In this document: positions 55,587-63,771 of the stretch, piece by piece
Numbering within the stretch: position 1 is the first letter of the stretch
Layout of the letters: each line of letters starts with the position of its first letter
Assembly (NCBI GenBank): GCA_021287065.1
Contig: JAJTBE010000147.1
Coordinates: 1-64,000 of the forward strand
Length of the DNA stretch: 64,000 nt
Reading direction: 5' to 3'
Source of the DNA: Bacillota bacterium
GTDB lineage: Bacteria; Vulcanimicrobiota; JAJTBE01
Notes under the pieces: model-generated
Database searches by the model: none
What the model saw: the letters and a program-made list of their open reading frames with translations, nothing else
What the model was told of the DNA's origin: nothing
Program-made: the position numbers and the translations under genes

Positions 55587-56855
55587 ATGGAATCCACCCT
55601 TGATAAAAACCTTCTCAAGGAGTTTTACCTTGACTATGGTTTCCAGACCAGAGCACTTCATGCAGGTGAGCATGTTCTTCAGCCCGGCAAGGCAATTTCC
55701 CATGCCAACGCCATATACCAGTCTTCCACCTTTGTTTTCCAGAATTCTCAGGAAGGCAAGGAGTTATTCAGCGCAAAGAAAGACGGATATATTTACACAA
55801 GACTGGGAAACCCCACCACAACAGTTTTCGAAGCAAAAATGAATGCTCTCGAAGGCAAGGAAGTTAAGATGAAAGACCCTGATAACACCAGAGTTTCATC
55901 TGTAGCTTTCGCTTCAGGTATGGCGGCAATCAGCTCAACAGCCCTTGCTTTACTTGGAAATGGAGACAAGGTAATCCGGGGAGATTCCCTCTACGGGTGC
56001 ACAGAAGACCTGTTCCTGACTACACTTCCCAAATACGGAATAAATGCAATATCCGTAGATACATCTGATCTTGAAATGTTCAAACAGGTAATGCAGGAGA
56101 ATCCCGATGCAAAAATGGTTTATTTTGAAACTCCTACAAACCCCACCCTTAAGGTAACCGATATTGAGGCTCTTTCAAAATTTGCAAAATCTGTCAATCC
56201 TGATATCTACATAGTTGTTGACAACACATTCTGCACCCCCTATCTTCAGAGACCTCTTGCCCTTGGCGCAGATGTATCCCTCCACAGCACAACAAAATAC
56301 ATCGGCGGACATGGCGTCCTTATCGGCGGCATTGCAGTAACCCACCGTGATGCAATAAAAGACAAGCTTTACCATATGGTAAAAGATCTGGGAGGCTGTC
56401 CAAGCCCCTTCGACACCTGGCTTGCCAACCTTGGCTTGAAAACCCTGCCGCTTCGTATGGAAAGAATCTGCAGCAACACCAGAGTAATAGCCCACTTCCT
56501 CAGAAACCACAACAAAGTGGAATATGTTTATTACCCGGGTTTTGAAGATCATCCCCATTATGATGTTGCAAGAAAACAGATGAAAGATTTCGGAGGAATG
56601 ATTTCATTTGAAGTCAAAGGCGGATATGATGCAGCAGTAAAGCTTCTTGACAATATTCACATATTCAGCCTTGCTGTGAGCCTTGGTTCCGTTGACTCAC
56701 TCATCCAGCACCCCGCTTCGATGACCCACGCCACAGTCCCTGAGGAAATCAGGCTTAAAACCGGTGTTACCGACGGGCTTATCCGCATCTCAGTAGGTAT
56801 AGAGGATGTGGAAGACCTGCTTGCAGCTTTGGAAAAAGCACTTGAACTCATATAA
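55587..56855 (+). CDS. megL: Methionine gamma-lyase (Cys/Met metabolism PLP enzyme)
   Basis: A 422-residue PLP enzyme that would split methionine into methanethiol, ammonia and 2-oxobutyrate. It has YIYTRLGNPTT (phosphate-site Tyr), FASGMAAISSTALA, DNTFCTPYLQRP and the PLP Lys in HSTTKYIGGHG. The stretch SLYGCTEDLF keeps the Cys that in well-studied gamma-lyases follows YG; cystathionine synthases and lyases usually lack it. An insert near EGKEVKMKDPDNTR is unusual. ACAGGAGG precedes the ATG and a terminator follows. 2-Oxobutyrate can feed propionyl-CoA, which fits the methylmalonyl-CoA epimerase elsewhere in the window (inference). A role as another gamma-family enzyme remains possible. Confidence 0.88.
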   Translation: MESTLDKNLLKEFYLDYGFQTRALHAGEHVLQPGKAISHANAIYQSSTFVFQNSQEGKELFSAKKDGYIYTRLGNPTTTVFEAKMNALEGKEVKMKDPDNTRVSSVAFASGMAAISSTALALLGNGDKVIRGDSLYGCTEDLFLTTLPKYGINAISVDTSDLEMFKQVMQENPDAKMVYFETPTNPTLKVTDIEALSKFAKSVNPDIYIVVDNTFCTPYLQRPLALGADVSLHSTTKYIGGHGVLIGGIAVTHRDAIKDKLYHMVKDLGGCPSPFDTWLANLGLKTLPLRMERICSNTRVIAHFLRNHNKVEYVYYPGFEDHPHYDVARKQMKDFGGMISFEVKGGYDAAVKLLDNIHIFSLAVSLGSVDSLIQHPASMTHATVPEEIRLKTGVTDGLIRISVGIEDVEDLLAALEKALELI

Positions 56856-56867
56856 ATACTGATTCTT

Positions 56868-56907
56868 ATGCGGAGCTGGCTGATAAAGGTCAGCTCCGCA
56901 TTTTTAT
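56868..56907 (+). terminator. Rho-independent terminator after the gamma-lyase gene
   Basis: Perfect 11-bp stem ATGCGGAGCTG/CAGCTCCGCAT, 12-nt loop, then TTTTTATAT. It lies directly before the next gene's ribosome site, so that gene needs its own promoter or read-through. Confidence 0.9.
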
Positions 56908-56926
56908 ATCAGAAAGGGAGGGTTTT

Positions 56927-57808
56927 ATGGAATCACCAAAAAAATTCAGCTATTTTCTACCGGCAATAATACTGCTTATTCTTTCACTTCCCCATCTTGT
57001 TCACGCAACGGAACAACCAGCCGGTTCCCCAGTGCAAAACCTTCTGAAATCCGCTGATGTCGGCTCAGATGACAATTTCAAAACCTATCTCGGCAAGTTA
57101 ACCCACAGGGAAGATCTGACAGCGCCTGCAAACCTCAGAGATTTTCTGGCTTCATTTCCCATATTCAGATCAGATTTTGGCGTTGCTTATGAAAAAACAC
57201 CGGATTCAACAAAAATGATATGGTGGATCAATGAACTTGCCATAAAAGGAAGCGCTTTGGATACAATAAAAGCGCTGAAATCAAAAATGCGGAAACTCGG
57301 TTTTAAAACCCAAAAAAGCCCTGATGAAGATACATATATGTTTGCCCTCGACACCAAAGGTATTCATTATGAAGTAAGCATCAGACAGCCTGAAAATTTC
57401 ACAGGCTCAAAATTCCCCGCCTGTGGAACCAGCATAAAATGGCAGGTTTCAATAAAAGATAAATCCGATTATCAAACCCTCAGCCAGATAACAAAAGAGC
57501 TCCCCATACTTATTGATTCGAGAATTGACAGAGAAATTTACGAATCACTGGCAACTCAGAAAATAGCAAATCTCAGCGTAGGCGGAACCTGGACAATGTA
57601 TTACACCTGGCAGGCAGAGCTTATACCGGCGGAAGGACAGGATTTGCTACAGAATCTGAGAGATCTCGCAAAGGCAAGAAGTTTCGGCACTTACACCAAA
57701 GAAAAAGACCACGAGGAATTCTGCCGTGAATCGACAATTTCATACTTTTTTATCTACCCCTCAACAACCGGCAAAAACATCACCCTCAGAATCCAGCCCC
57801 AGTCATAG
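56927..57808 (+). CDS. Secreted hypothetical protein
   Basis: A 293-residue exported protein that I do not recognise. A signal peptide (SYFLPAIILLILSLPHLVHA) precedes a polar body with Trp-rich beta segments (KMIWWINELAIKGS; GTWTMYYTWQAELIP) and a Cys in both halves. AGAAAGGGAGG is upstream of the ATG. It is separated from the gamma-lyase gene by a terminator. Confidence 0.7.
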   Translation: MESPKKFSYFLPAIILLILSLPHLVHATEQPAGSPVQNLLKSADVGSDDNFKTYLGKLTHREDLTAPANLRDFLASFPIFRSDFGVAYEKTPDSTKMIWWINELAIKGSALDTIKALKSKMRKLGFKTQKSPDEDTYMFALDTKGIHYEVSIRQPENFTGSKFPACGTSIKWQVSIKDKSDYQTLSQITKELPILIDSRIDREIYESLATQKIANLSVGGTWTMYYTWQAELIPAEGQDLLQNLRDLAKARSFGTYTKEKDHEEFCRESTISYFFIYPSTTGKNITLRIQPQS

Positions 57809-57992
57809 TGTTAATTGTATATGATTGAGAAAAAAACTCAGGTGGAAATTAAGAGATTGTTTAAGAACTACTCTTACAACAACTCTAAACATGCTTAAAC
57901 CCGGATTTGGTCGTTTTGCATTAAACCCGATGTCCCTGGAATCAATACAAGAATTCAGTCTGGTGGAAGGCAGAACCGCATACCCAAGGGCC
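57809..57992. other. Intergenic stretch, nothing recognised
   Basis: About 185 bp with no coding frame, clear terminator or known repeat. Confidence 0.5.
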
Positions 57993-58142
57993 CAATGCCA
58001 ATGAATTAGTAAAATCCACTTAAAACCTCAAACTCATACTTTTGTTTTTCAAGGAGGGAGGTTCGGAGGGTAACCTCGCTTTTCCAAAAAAGCGTGGTTC
58101 CCTCTGACGGTCCAAATTCCCCCGGTCGGTCCCCAATTCCAT
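57993..58142 (-). repeat. Partial copy of the CAATGCC element (right half, reversed)
   Basis: It starts CAATGCCAATGAATTAG and follows the reverse-complement consensus through CTTTTCCAAAAAAGCG to GGTCGGTCCCCAATTCC, where it stops. The left half of the element is missing. Confidence 0.8.
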
Positions 58143-58150
58143 ATTTATAA

Positions 58151-58181
58151 CAAAAAAAAAACAGGAGCTTTGCAGCCCCTG
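58151..58181 (-). terminator. Rho-independent terminator of the membrane operon
   Basis: On the minus strand an eight-bp stem CAGGGGCT/AGCTCCTG (one G-T pair) with a GCAA loop is followed by ten T residues. It lies 36 bp after the last gene of the operon. The plus-strand side also has seven T, so it may work both ways. Confidence 0.88.
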
Positions 58182-58217
58182 ATTTTTTTATAATTTACCA
58201 TATTTCAGGTTTAAAAC

Positions 58218-58997
58218 CTAAAAGTGGAATGTTGCTTTAACAACGGGCCACCACTGGTCGCGGAAGAAAAGCATTCTGCCGATGAGCAGTGATACACGAG
58301 CCATTACGGTGTAGCCAAATGCTGCGCCGAAGGCCATCATAAGAACGAAAATGCCGATTCTGGACATTGTTCCGAACACCAGACCCTTATGCTCTTTCGA
58401 GAAGTAGAAGTAGATAAGTCCGGAGCAAACGCCTATGACGATAAGCCAGTTTTTGATTGTATCTCCGATATCAATGCTGTTGGCAGCGGTTTTAACAATC
58501 AGAGGAACCAGAGTGGCATCGATCTGTTTGAGAACCAGCGCTTCCATTGTAAACACAATACCCAGACCTGAAGCGATACCTACCATAAATGACAGGGGCC
58601 AGCGGGAAAGCCATCCCATATTGGGTACCAGTTTCATAAGAAGCATCAGACCCATAAGACCTGCAAGAATAAATGACAGGTCTTTCCAGACAAACTGTCC
58701 GTGCATCAGAGAGACGATGCCGCTCTGAATCTTGCCGAACAGGTTGGGTTTAATTACATTGTTGTATGTGGTAGCCATAACATAACCGGCTGATACGCCT
58801 ACGAACAGATGTTCTGCAAATTTATACATGGCGTTGTCTTCATACAGGAAGCTGAAGATAAAGATGGTCAGGGCTGTGGCTATCCAGACACCTATGATTT
58901 CGCCGGTGCTGAACTTTTTGCCCGCTTCAACAGCTGCGGCAAACAACTGATTACCGGTGAAATCCACTGACAGATTATATATTGATGTGGGTATCAT
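58218..58997 (-). CDS. Polytopic membrane protein, unknown (membrane operon, gene 4)
   Basis: About 259 residues with six to seven transmembrane helices (EIIGVWIATALTIFIFSFLY; LSFILAGLMGLMLLMKLVP; LSFMVGIASGLGIVFTMEAL; NWLIVIGVCSGLIYFYF; GIFVLMMAFGAAFGYTVMAR). No catalytic motif was seen. A short loop, LYEDNAMYKFAEHLFVG, near the second helix and the ending FFRDQWWPVVKATFHF are distinctive. AAGGGG precedes a TTG/ATG pair; ATG 58997 is used. It is last in the four-gene set and followed by a strong terminator. It is probably a subunit of one membrane complex with its neighbours (inference). Confidence 0.8.
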   Translation of the reverse strand: MIPTSIYNLSVDFTGNQLFAAAVEAGKKFSTGEIIGVWIATALTIFIFSFLYEDNAMYKFAEHLFVGVSAGYVMATTYNNVIKPNLFGKIQSGIVSLMHGQFVWKDLSFILAGLMGLMLLMKLVPNMGWLSRWPLSFMVGIASGLGIVFTMEALVLKQIDATLVPLIVKTAANSIDIGDTIKNWLIVIGVCSGLIYFYFSKEHKGLVFGTMSRIGIFVLMMAFGAAFGYTVMARVSLLIGRMLFFRDQWWPVVKATFHF

Positions 58998-59048
58998 CAA
59001 TCAATTTCCCCTTTCTTAATCCTTTTAACAGATTCTACGACGAAATTA

Positions 59049-59882
59049 TCATTCCGCCGTTTTCTTCCTGTATTCATCGACAAAATATACCACATTGGAG
59101 AACAGAATAAACAGAACGATTACCAGGTGGACAACAGACTGGGCATCCATACCCTTTCTTGCATCACCGTTATAATCAATCATTTTTTCATATTCTGCAG
59201 CGCCTTTAAGTCCGCCCATCAGTCCCAGAAGCTGTCCTGAATTGAGGAAGGTGTACATTTCAGGTGCTGATACTGCTGTGCAGGCTGCGGCAACTTTGCT
59301 GCCAAAACGGGTGGCCACGATCTGGACATACTCTTTCATACCGGGTACGCCGGCGGAAAGGCTAACTACCAGAGCGCAGCTCTTATAATCTTTTACCTGA
59401 TTCATCAGGGGAAGATCCGTAACTGCTGTTCCGTTGATATCAGTGGGGAACTCGGTGGCAAAACCGTTGTTCATACTGATAAGGAGAACCGACCCGCCTG
59501 CCTTGTAACCAAGGTTTACATAGTCTTTGCCATACTCTTTGTTATACTCTTTTGCAAGAGGTGTGAGAACATTCTGGGACATTGATGCGCCCATGGGCCA
59601 GAGAGCCAGAGCAACCACTTTGAGTTTTTTCTGGAATGCATGTCTCACTATGGCAATAGCTGCGGGATTGAGTTCGATTTCGGTGGAAGGGCTGTAATCG
59701 AAGCTCATAAGAATCACGCTGCCTTCGGGCAGTGAATTCATATAAGAATAAATATCTTCCACCGGTTTGCTTGTGTTGAGTTTAAGGTTAAGCGGAATCA
59801 GAAGAGGTATGATAACTGATATAAGGATAAACAGGAAGATCCATCTTCTGTCCAGATTTTTGATTTTGTCAAAAACTGTCAT
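59049..59882 (-). CDS. Membrane-anchored protein with extracytoplasmic Rossmann-like domain, unknown (membrane operon, gene 3)
   Basis: A 277-residue protein with one transmembrane helix near each end (about 12-32 and 248-266). Between them lies an alpha/beta domain (EGSVILMSFDYSPSTEIELN; KKLKVVALALWPMGASM; SVLLISMNNGFATEFPTDIN; CALVVSLSAGVPGMKEYVQI), probably outside the membrane. I know no named family. ATG 59882 has GGAGGAG upstream, overlapping the end of the previous gene, whose stop lies only one base away. Translation of the two is therefore coupled. Confidence 0.8.
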   Translation of the reverse strand: MTVFDKIKNLDRRWIFLFILISVIIPLLIPLNLKLNTSKPVEDIYSYMNSLPEGSVILMSFDYSPSTEIELNPAAIAIVRHAFQKKLKVVALALWPMGASMSQNVLTPLAKEYNKEYGKDYVNLGYKAGGSVLLISMNNGFATEFPTDINGTAVTDLPLMNQVKDYKSCALVVSLSAGVPGMKEYVQIVATRFGSKVAAACTAVSAPEMYTFLNSGQLLGLMGGLKGAAEYEKMIDYNGDARKGMDAQSVVHLVIVLFILFSNVVYFVDEYRKKTAE

Positions 59883-59883
59883 A

Positions 59884-60528
59884 TTAGTCTCCTCCTCCGA
59901 GATATGATCTTTCGATGCCAAGGAGGATCTTCAGAGATACTGATATGATACCGATTGATGCACCGAGCATAATGGCTCTCTGTCCTGCTGTATTGAAGCA
60001 GCCCATAATCCACTTTTCGATGATCTCTGTAAGGGGAATCGACTGGGCGAAGGGCAGTGCATTCCACATCATTTCGCCGATGGGAACGCGGCCAAGCATA
60101 ACGATGAATGCGGTTACGAGAAGCAGACCAGCTTCGAGGGATTTTGCCTTAAAGGCTCTGAATGCCGCTGATGCAATGTAGAATGCCAGAAGGCTGAACA
60201 TTGTAGCAGAGAGGGGTGTAAAGAAATAAACGAATATAAAATCGAACATAGTTCCGGGTCCTATACCCTGTATAATACCCGAACCTGCTGTTGCTAACAA
60301 ACCAATAATCAGCACTACATTATAGCCCCATCCTGAAGCTTTTCTGCTGATTTTATTCAAATTAACCAGGAGCAAACTGCCTGCACCCAATACGAGTGCA
60401 AAACCGGCGATAACCGTAAACCATTTAAGGAATATGTCGCTCCAGTCTTCCCACCGGGGCACAAAGAAAACGATAATCATTATCAGGCCCGTAAGGGTGG
60501 TTATAGCCATTGGAATTTCTCTTCTCAT
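59884..60528 (-). CDS. Polytopic membrane protein, unknown (membrane operon, gene 2)
   Basis: A 214-residue protein with about six transmembrane helices (MAITTLTGLIMIIVFFVPRW; WFTVIAGFALVLGAGSLLLV; YNVVLIIGLLATAGSGI). The last part, a unit near 155-180 holding MMWNALPFAQSIPLTEIIEK and then QRAIMLGASIGIISVSLKI, is amphipathic. No known motif was seen. AAGGAGT is upstream. It is 70 bp after the propeller gene and directly coupled to the next gene. Confidence 0.8.
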   Translation of the reverse strand: MRREIPMAITTLTGLIMIIVFFVPRWEDWSDIFLKWFTVIAGFALVLGAGSLLLVNLNKISRKASGWGYNVVLIIGLLATAGSGIIQGIGPGTMFDFIFVYFFTPLSATMFSLLAFYIASAAFRAFKAKSLEAGLLLVTAFIVMLGRVPIGEMMWNALPFAQSIPLTEIIEKWIMGCFNTAGQRAIMLGASIGIISVSLKILLGIERSYLGGGD

Positions 60529-60598
60529 ACTTCAACTCCTTTTACCGGAAGGAGGGCTGGTTTAAACCCGCCCTGCAAGATTAATCTGGCTATGCCAA

Positions 60599-63007
60599 TC
60601 ACTGTGTTGCGAACAACAGTTTTACCCAATGCATTTCAAAGGTAAGAAGCAGACAACCTGCGGCAACCACTGCCAGAATGATAGCTTTCGCCATGTCCTG
60701 ACCCTTGAGGGAGCCGATTTGCTGTGCGTCCTTTGAAAGGTAAGCTGATGCGGCAAACAGTTCTTCTCCTATGAGGGTATAGTCGCAAGCGGCCACAAAG
60801 AACGGAAGCTGTGCAGCTTCTGCAGTTCCTGCAATCTGAATTGCGCCTGTTGAGTGTCCTGTTTCTGCGAGAATCAGTGATTCTGCATAGAACTTACCCA
60901 TATAGAAGTTGGCTGCGGGTTTTTCTCTGACCATAATACCGTCAACACCGGCCACATAACCAAACTGATCGTCGGTAAGATAATGAATGTTTTCTGATCT
61001 GTAGGTATCGGGACGTCCTGCTTTGAGGTAGGATTCCTTAACCACTTCCTGTGCGGTGCTCATAACGACTGAGCGGCAGCAGGGAACCACGAGGGGAGTG
61101 TCATATTCCGCTGTTTTCTGGGCGATATGTCCGAGAATTGACAGCGAAGCCAGAGTCTGAATATCATCCACGTCTGCAAGACCCGTGATGTAGAGCACCG
61201 GTTTACCCATTTCGGTTGAACGGCCTACTGCTTCGTCGATTGCCTGAAGACCGGCAATTTTACGGACGAACATCTCTTTGCCTTTGCGTGCGTGATAGAT
61301 ATACCACGAAAGAGCTGCTGACAGGACAAGGCATCCGAGAAGAATTGATATTTTCTTCATATCGAACCAGGGTTTCAGGTTCATTTCCTTCTCAACTACA
61401 CCTTTATCGTTGATAATGATGTATTCGCCTTCCTGTGTGGCAAATCCAAGGTTTTTGTCACTGGCTGCGATTGTGGTGTCAAGTTCGCTCTTTGCATTAT
61501 ATTTATACAATTCTTTTCCATCAGCAATGCCGACAGATACTACGAAACCGTCTTTGGTTCCGAAGTCTGCACTGTCTTCATCAACGAAAAGTTTTGTATT
61601 GATTACGCTTTCGGTTTCGTAAGCCCATTTTGCGGCACCGGTTGTTATATCATACATTGAGATGATATGAACGGTTTTGCTGCCTTTTTTTGCTGCAAGC
61701 ATTACGAAAAGCATATTGTCTTTAAGGAAAAGGGGATTTTCGAGTTTGCCGTCTGCAATACCATTCCATTTTTCTTTTCCGTCAAGGGGGTTAATTCCCT
61801 GAAGTTTGAACTGGAAGGTCTGACCTTTTCCTTCGCCCTGGGTTATTCTTGTTGCGAGTATGACTGTGTCTTTAGCTACGATTAACGGCAGTTCGGGAAC
61901 TCCGTCAACTTTGTTGGTCCATTTCTGCTGGCCTGAAGCTGTATCAAGACATACCACACTGTAAACCTTATTTTCGCCATCAAGTTTCATTGTGGGTATG
62001 TATGCAAGCTGATCCTGCACTAAAATGTTTGACTGGGGTGCTGCTCCGAGGTCAACTTCCCACTTAACCGGCTTATTGGGGTCAGAGGGTTTGGATTCAA
62101 AGCAGATTGCTTTTCCCTGTTCGGTTACCACAACAGGATTACCTGCGGCGTAAACCGGATCTCCGTAAGGTTTGTCCTTATCGGCAAAAACGAATGTTGA
62201 AAGAATCTGTCCGTTTTCCGAGCTGACTGCCTGGAAGGATCTGACGATGTTGACAGTTTCTTTTCCATCGCTGCCTTTTACGGTTTCGATGTTCTGGGTT
62301 ACAAAATAGACCACACTTTCGTGCTCTGTAGGGATACTTGCAAAAGTTCCTTTTACAGGTACCACCCAGACATCTTTGCCTGTGTTTTTGTCAATTTTAA
62401 CGAGCTCAATGCTCTTCTCAGCAGGCTTGTTGCCTTTTGCCTGACTGGTCTTTTCAAGAATCAGAATAAAATCTCCGTTCTGAGTGGGAACCATACCTTT
62501 AATGTTTCCCATAGCTTCATAAGGAGTCCATTTCTTAGCGCCTGATGTTTTATTAAAAGCATAAACCTTTGCTTTCATTACATCTCTATAGTCCTGGTCA
62601 ACTCCGAAATAGATTGTGTCCTGATCTTTGAATACTTCTGTTTTTCTGGCGGCAGAGGGAATTTTCTCTTCCCACTTTACTTTGCCGGTTTTCAGATCAA
62701 CGACTTTTACATTTTTTGAAAAGCCTGCGTCTTCAAGGGCAACCAGGATAACCATATCCCCATCAATTTCGATATGCACCGAATGGCTTTTGGGCATACC
62801 GACTTTCCATATTACCTTTTTCTCGGGAATACTTATGCCATACACTGCTTCATACTTGTCCTCATTGCCAACTACGGCAATTCCCTCTTTCTCCGAGAAA
62901 GCCTGATCCGACCAGTTTTTGCCGGCATATGCTTTCTGAGCACAGAGACAGAAGAGAACAGTAAGAATAGCTACGGCAAATAGAAAAACGGATTTTCTGA
63001 TTTTCAC
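60599..63007 (-). CDS. PQQ-like beta-propeller fused to a DUF6754-like membrane domain (membrane operon, gene 1)
   Basis: An 802-residue exported membrane protein. The signal peptide is about 1-30 (FLFAVAILTVLFCLCAQKAYA). A PQQ/PQQ-like propeller (about 31-530) shows Trp-docking repeats such as GISIPEKKVIWKV, LKTGKVKWEEKIP, TGKDVWVVPVKG and TASGQQKWTNKVDG. TM is at about 549-565, then a cytoplasmic alpha/beta domain (FVRKIAGLQAIDEAVGRSTE; PVLYITGLADVDDIQTLASL; TPLVVPCCRSVVMSTAQEVV), with a last TM at about 780-797. The part after the propeller resembles DUF6754. GTG 63007 is chosen: AGGAAGG is six bases upstream. Reaction unknown. Confidence 0.85.
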   Translation of the reverse strand: MKIRKSVFLFAVAILTVLFCLCAQKAYAGKNWSDQAFSEKEGIAVVGNEDKYEAVYGISIPEKKVIWKVGMPKSHSVHIEIDGDMVILVALEDAGFSKNVKVVDLKTGKVKWEEKIPSAARKTEVFKDQDTIYFGVDQDYRDVMKAKVYAFNKTSGAKKWTPYEAMGNIKGMVPTQNGDFILILEKTSQAKGNKPAEKSIELVKIDKNTGKDVWVVPVKGTFASIPTEHESVVYFVTQNIETVKGSDGKETVNIVRSFQAVSSENGQILSTFVFADKDKPYGDPVYAAGNPVVVTEQGKAICFESKPSDPNKPVKWEVDLGAAPQSNILVQDQLAYIPTMKLDGENKVYSVVCLDTASGQQKWTNKVDGVPELPLIVAKDTVILATRITQGEGKGQTFQFKLQGINPLDGKEKWNGIADGKLENPLFLKDNMLFVMLAAKKGSKTVHIISMYDITTGAAKWAYETESVINTKLFVDEDSADFGTKDGFVVSVGIADGKELYKYNAKSELDTTIAASDKNLGFATQEGEYIIINDKGVVEKEMNLKPWFDMKKISILLGCLVLSAALSWYIYHARKGKEMFVRKIAGLQAIDEAVGRSTEMGKPVLYITGLADVDDIQTLASLSILGHIAQKTAEYDTPLVVPCCRSVVMSTAQEVVKESYLKAGRPDTYRSENIHYLTDDQFGYVAGVDGIMVREKPAANFYMGKFYAESLILAETGHSTGAIQIAGTAEAAQLPFFVAACDYTLIGEELFAASAYLSKDAQQIGSLKGQDMAKAIILAVVAAGCLLLTFEMHWVKLLFATQ

Positions 63008-63081
63008 CACGCGCCTTCCTCTCTTCACATAATTATTTACCATGCTAAATAACACCGTCATTTTAACCCGGTTTTTTTCGC

Positions 63082-63771
63082 CTAATTCAGCGAATTTTCC
63101 TTCTTCCCGCCTGATAATGAACCGTCTTTCATATAGAGGGTTTTATGTGCTTTTTCAGAGACAATCTGATCGTGGGTGGCGATAAAAAATGATACGCCGT
63201 ATTTACTATTCAGAGAAAGGATTAGATCAACCAGTTCCTCTGCAGTAATCGAATCAAGCTGCCCTGTGGGTTCATCTGCAAGGACTATCTCAGGCATATT
63301 CACCACAGCACGCGCAAAAGCAACGCGCTGAACCTGACCGCCGGAAAGCTGGGAGGGAAGAAAATCTTTTCTATCGGTAAGCCCAACCATTTCCAGTAAC
63401 TCCGAAGCTCTTTCGAGCCTCTCTTTTTTTGGAAGTCCATCATATTTCAGTGGAAGAGCAATGTTTTCAAGAGCGGATAAGTAAGGAACAAGATTAAAGT
63501 ACTGAAAAACAAAGCCTATATTCTTTCTTCTGAATAAAGGCATTCCCGATGATGAAATGTGTTTCAGGTTTAATCCGTTGTATAGTATATCGCCGCTGTC
63601 AGGCTTATCAAGCGTGCCAATCAGATTCAGAAGGGTAGTTTTTCCGCTGCCGGATCTACCCAGAAGGCAGACGATTTCGCCTTTTTCAATGCTCAGATCT
63701 ACCTGTTTTACCGCACAAACTTTACCTGCAGGCGATGCAAACGACCTGCTAATACTCAGAAGCTGAATCAT
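63082..63771 (-). CDS. ABC transporter ATP-binding protein, LolD/MacB type
   Basis: A 229-residue ATPase of the lipoprotein-release/MacB class: Walker A GRSGSGKTTLLN, Q-loop FVFQYFNLVPYLSALEN, signature LSGGQVQRVAFARA, Walker B IVLADEPTGQLDS and switch His in IATHDQI. This class powers FtsX-like permeases that move lipoproteins or drugs rather than importing solutes. No FtsX-like permease is in the window; it may lie beyond the right edge. The ATG at 63771 overlaps the upstream gene's TGA stop by one base. The downstream propeller gene begins 75 bp later. Confidence 0.92.
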   Translation of the reverse strand: MIQLLSISRSFASPAGKVCAVKQVDLSIEKGEIVCLLGRSGSGKTTLLNLIGTLDKPDSGDILYNGLNLKHISSSGMPLFRRKNIGFVFQYFNLVPYLSALENIALPLKYDGLPKKERLERASELLEMVGLTDRKDFLPSQLSGGQVQRVAFARAVVNMPEIVLADEPTGQLDSITAEELVDLILSLNSKYGVSFFIATHDQIVSEKAHKTLYMKDGSLSGGKKENSLN

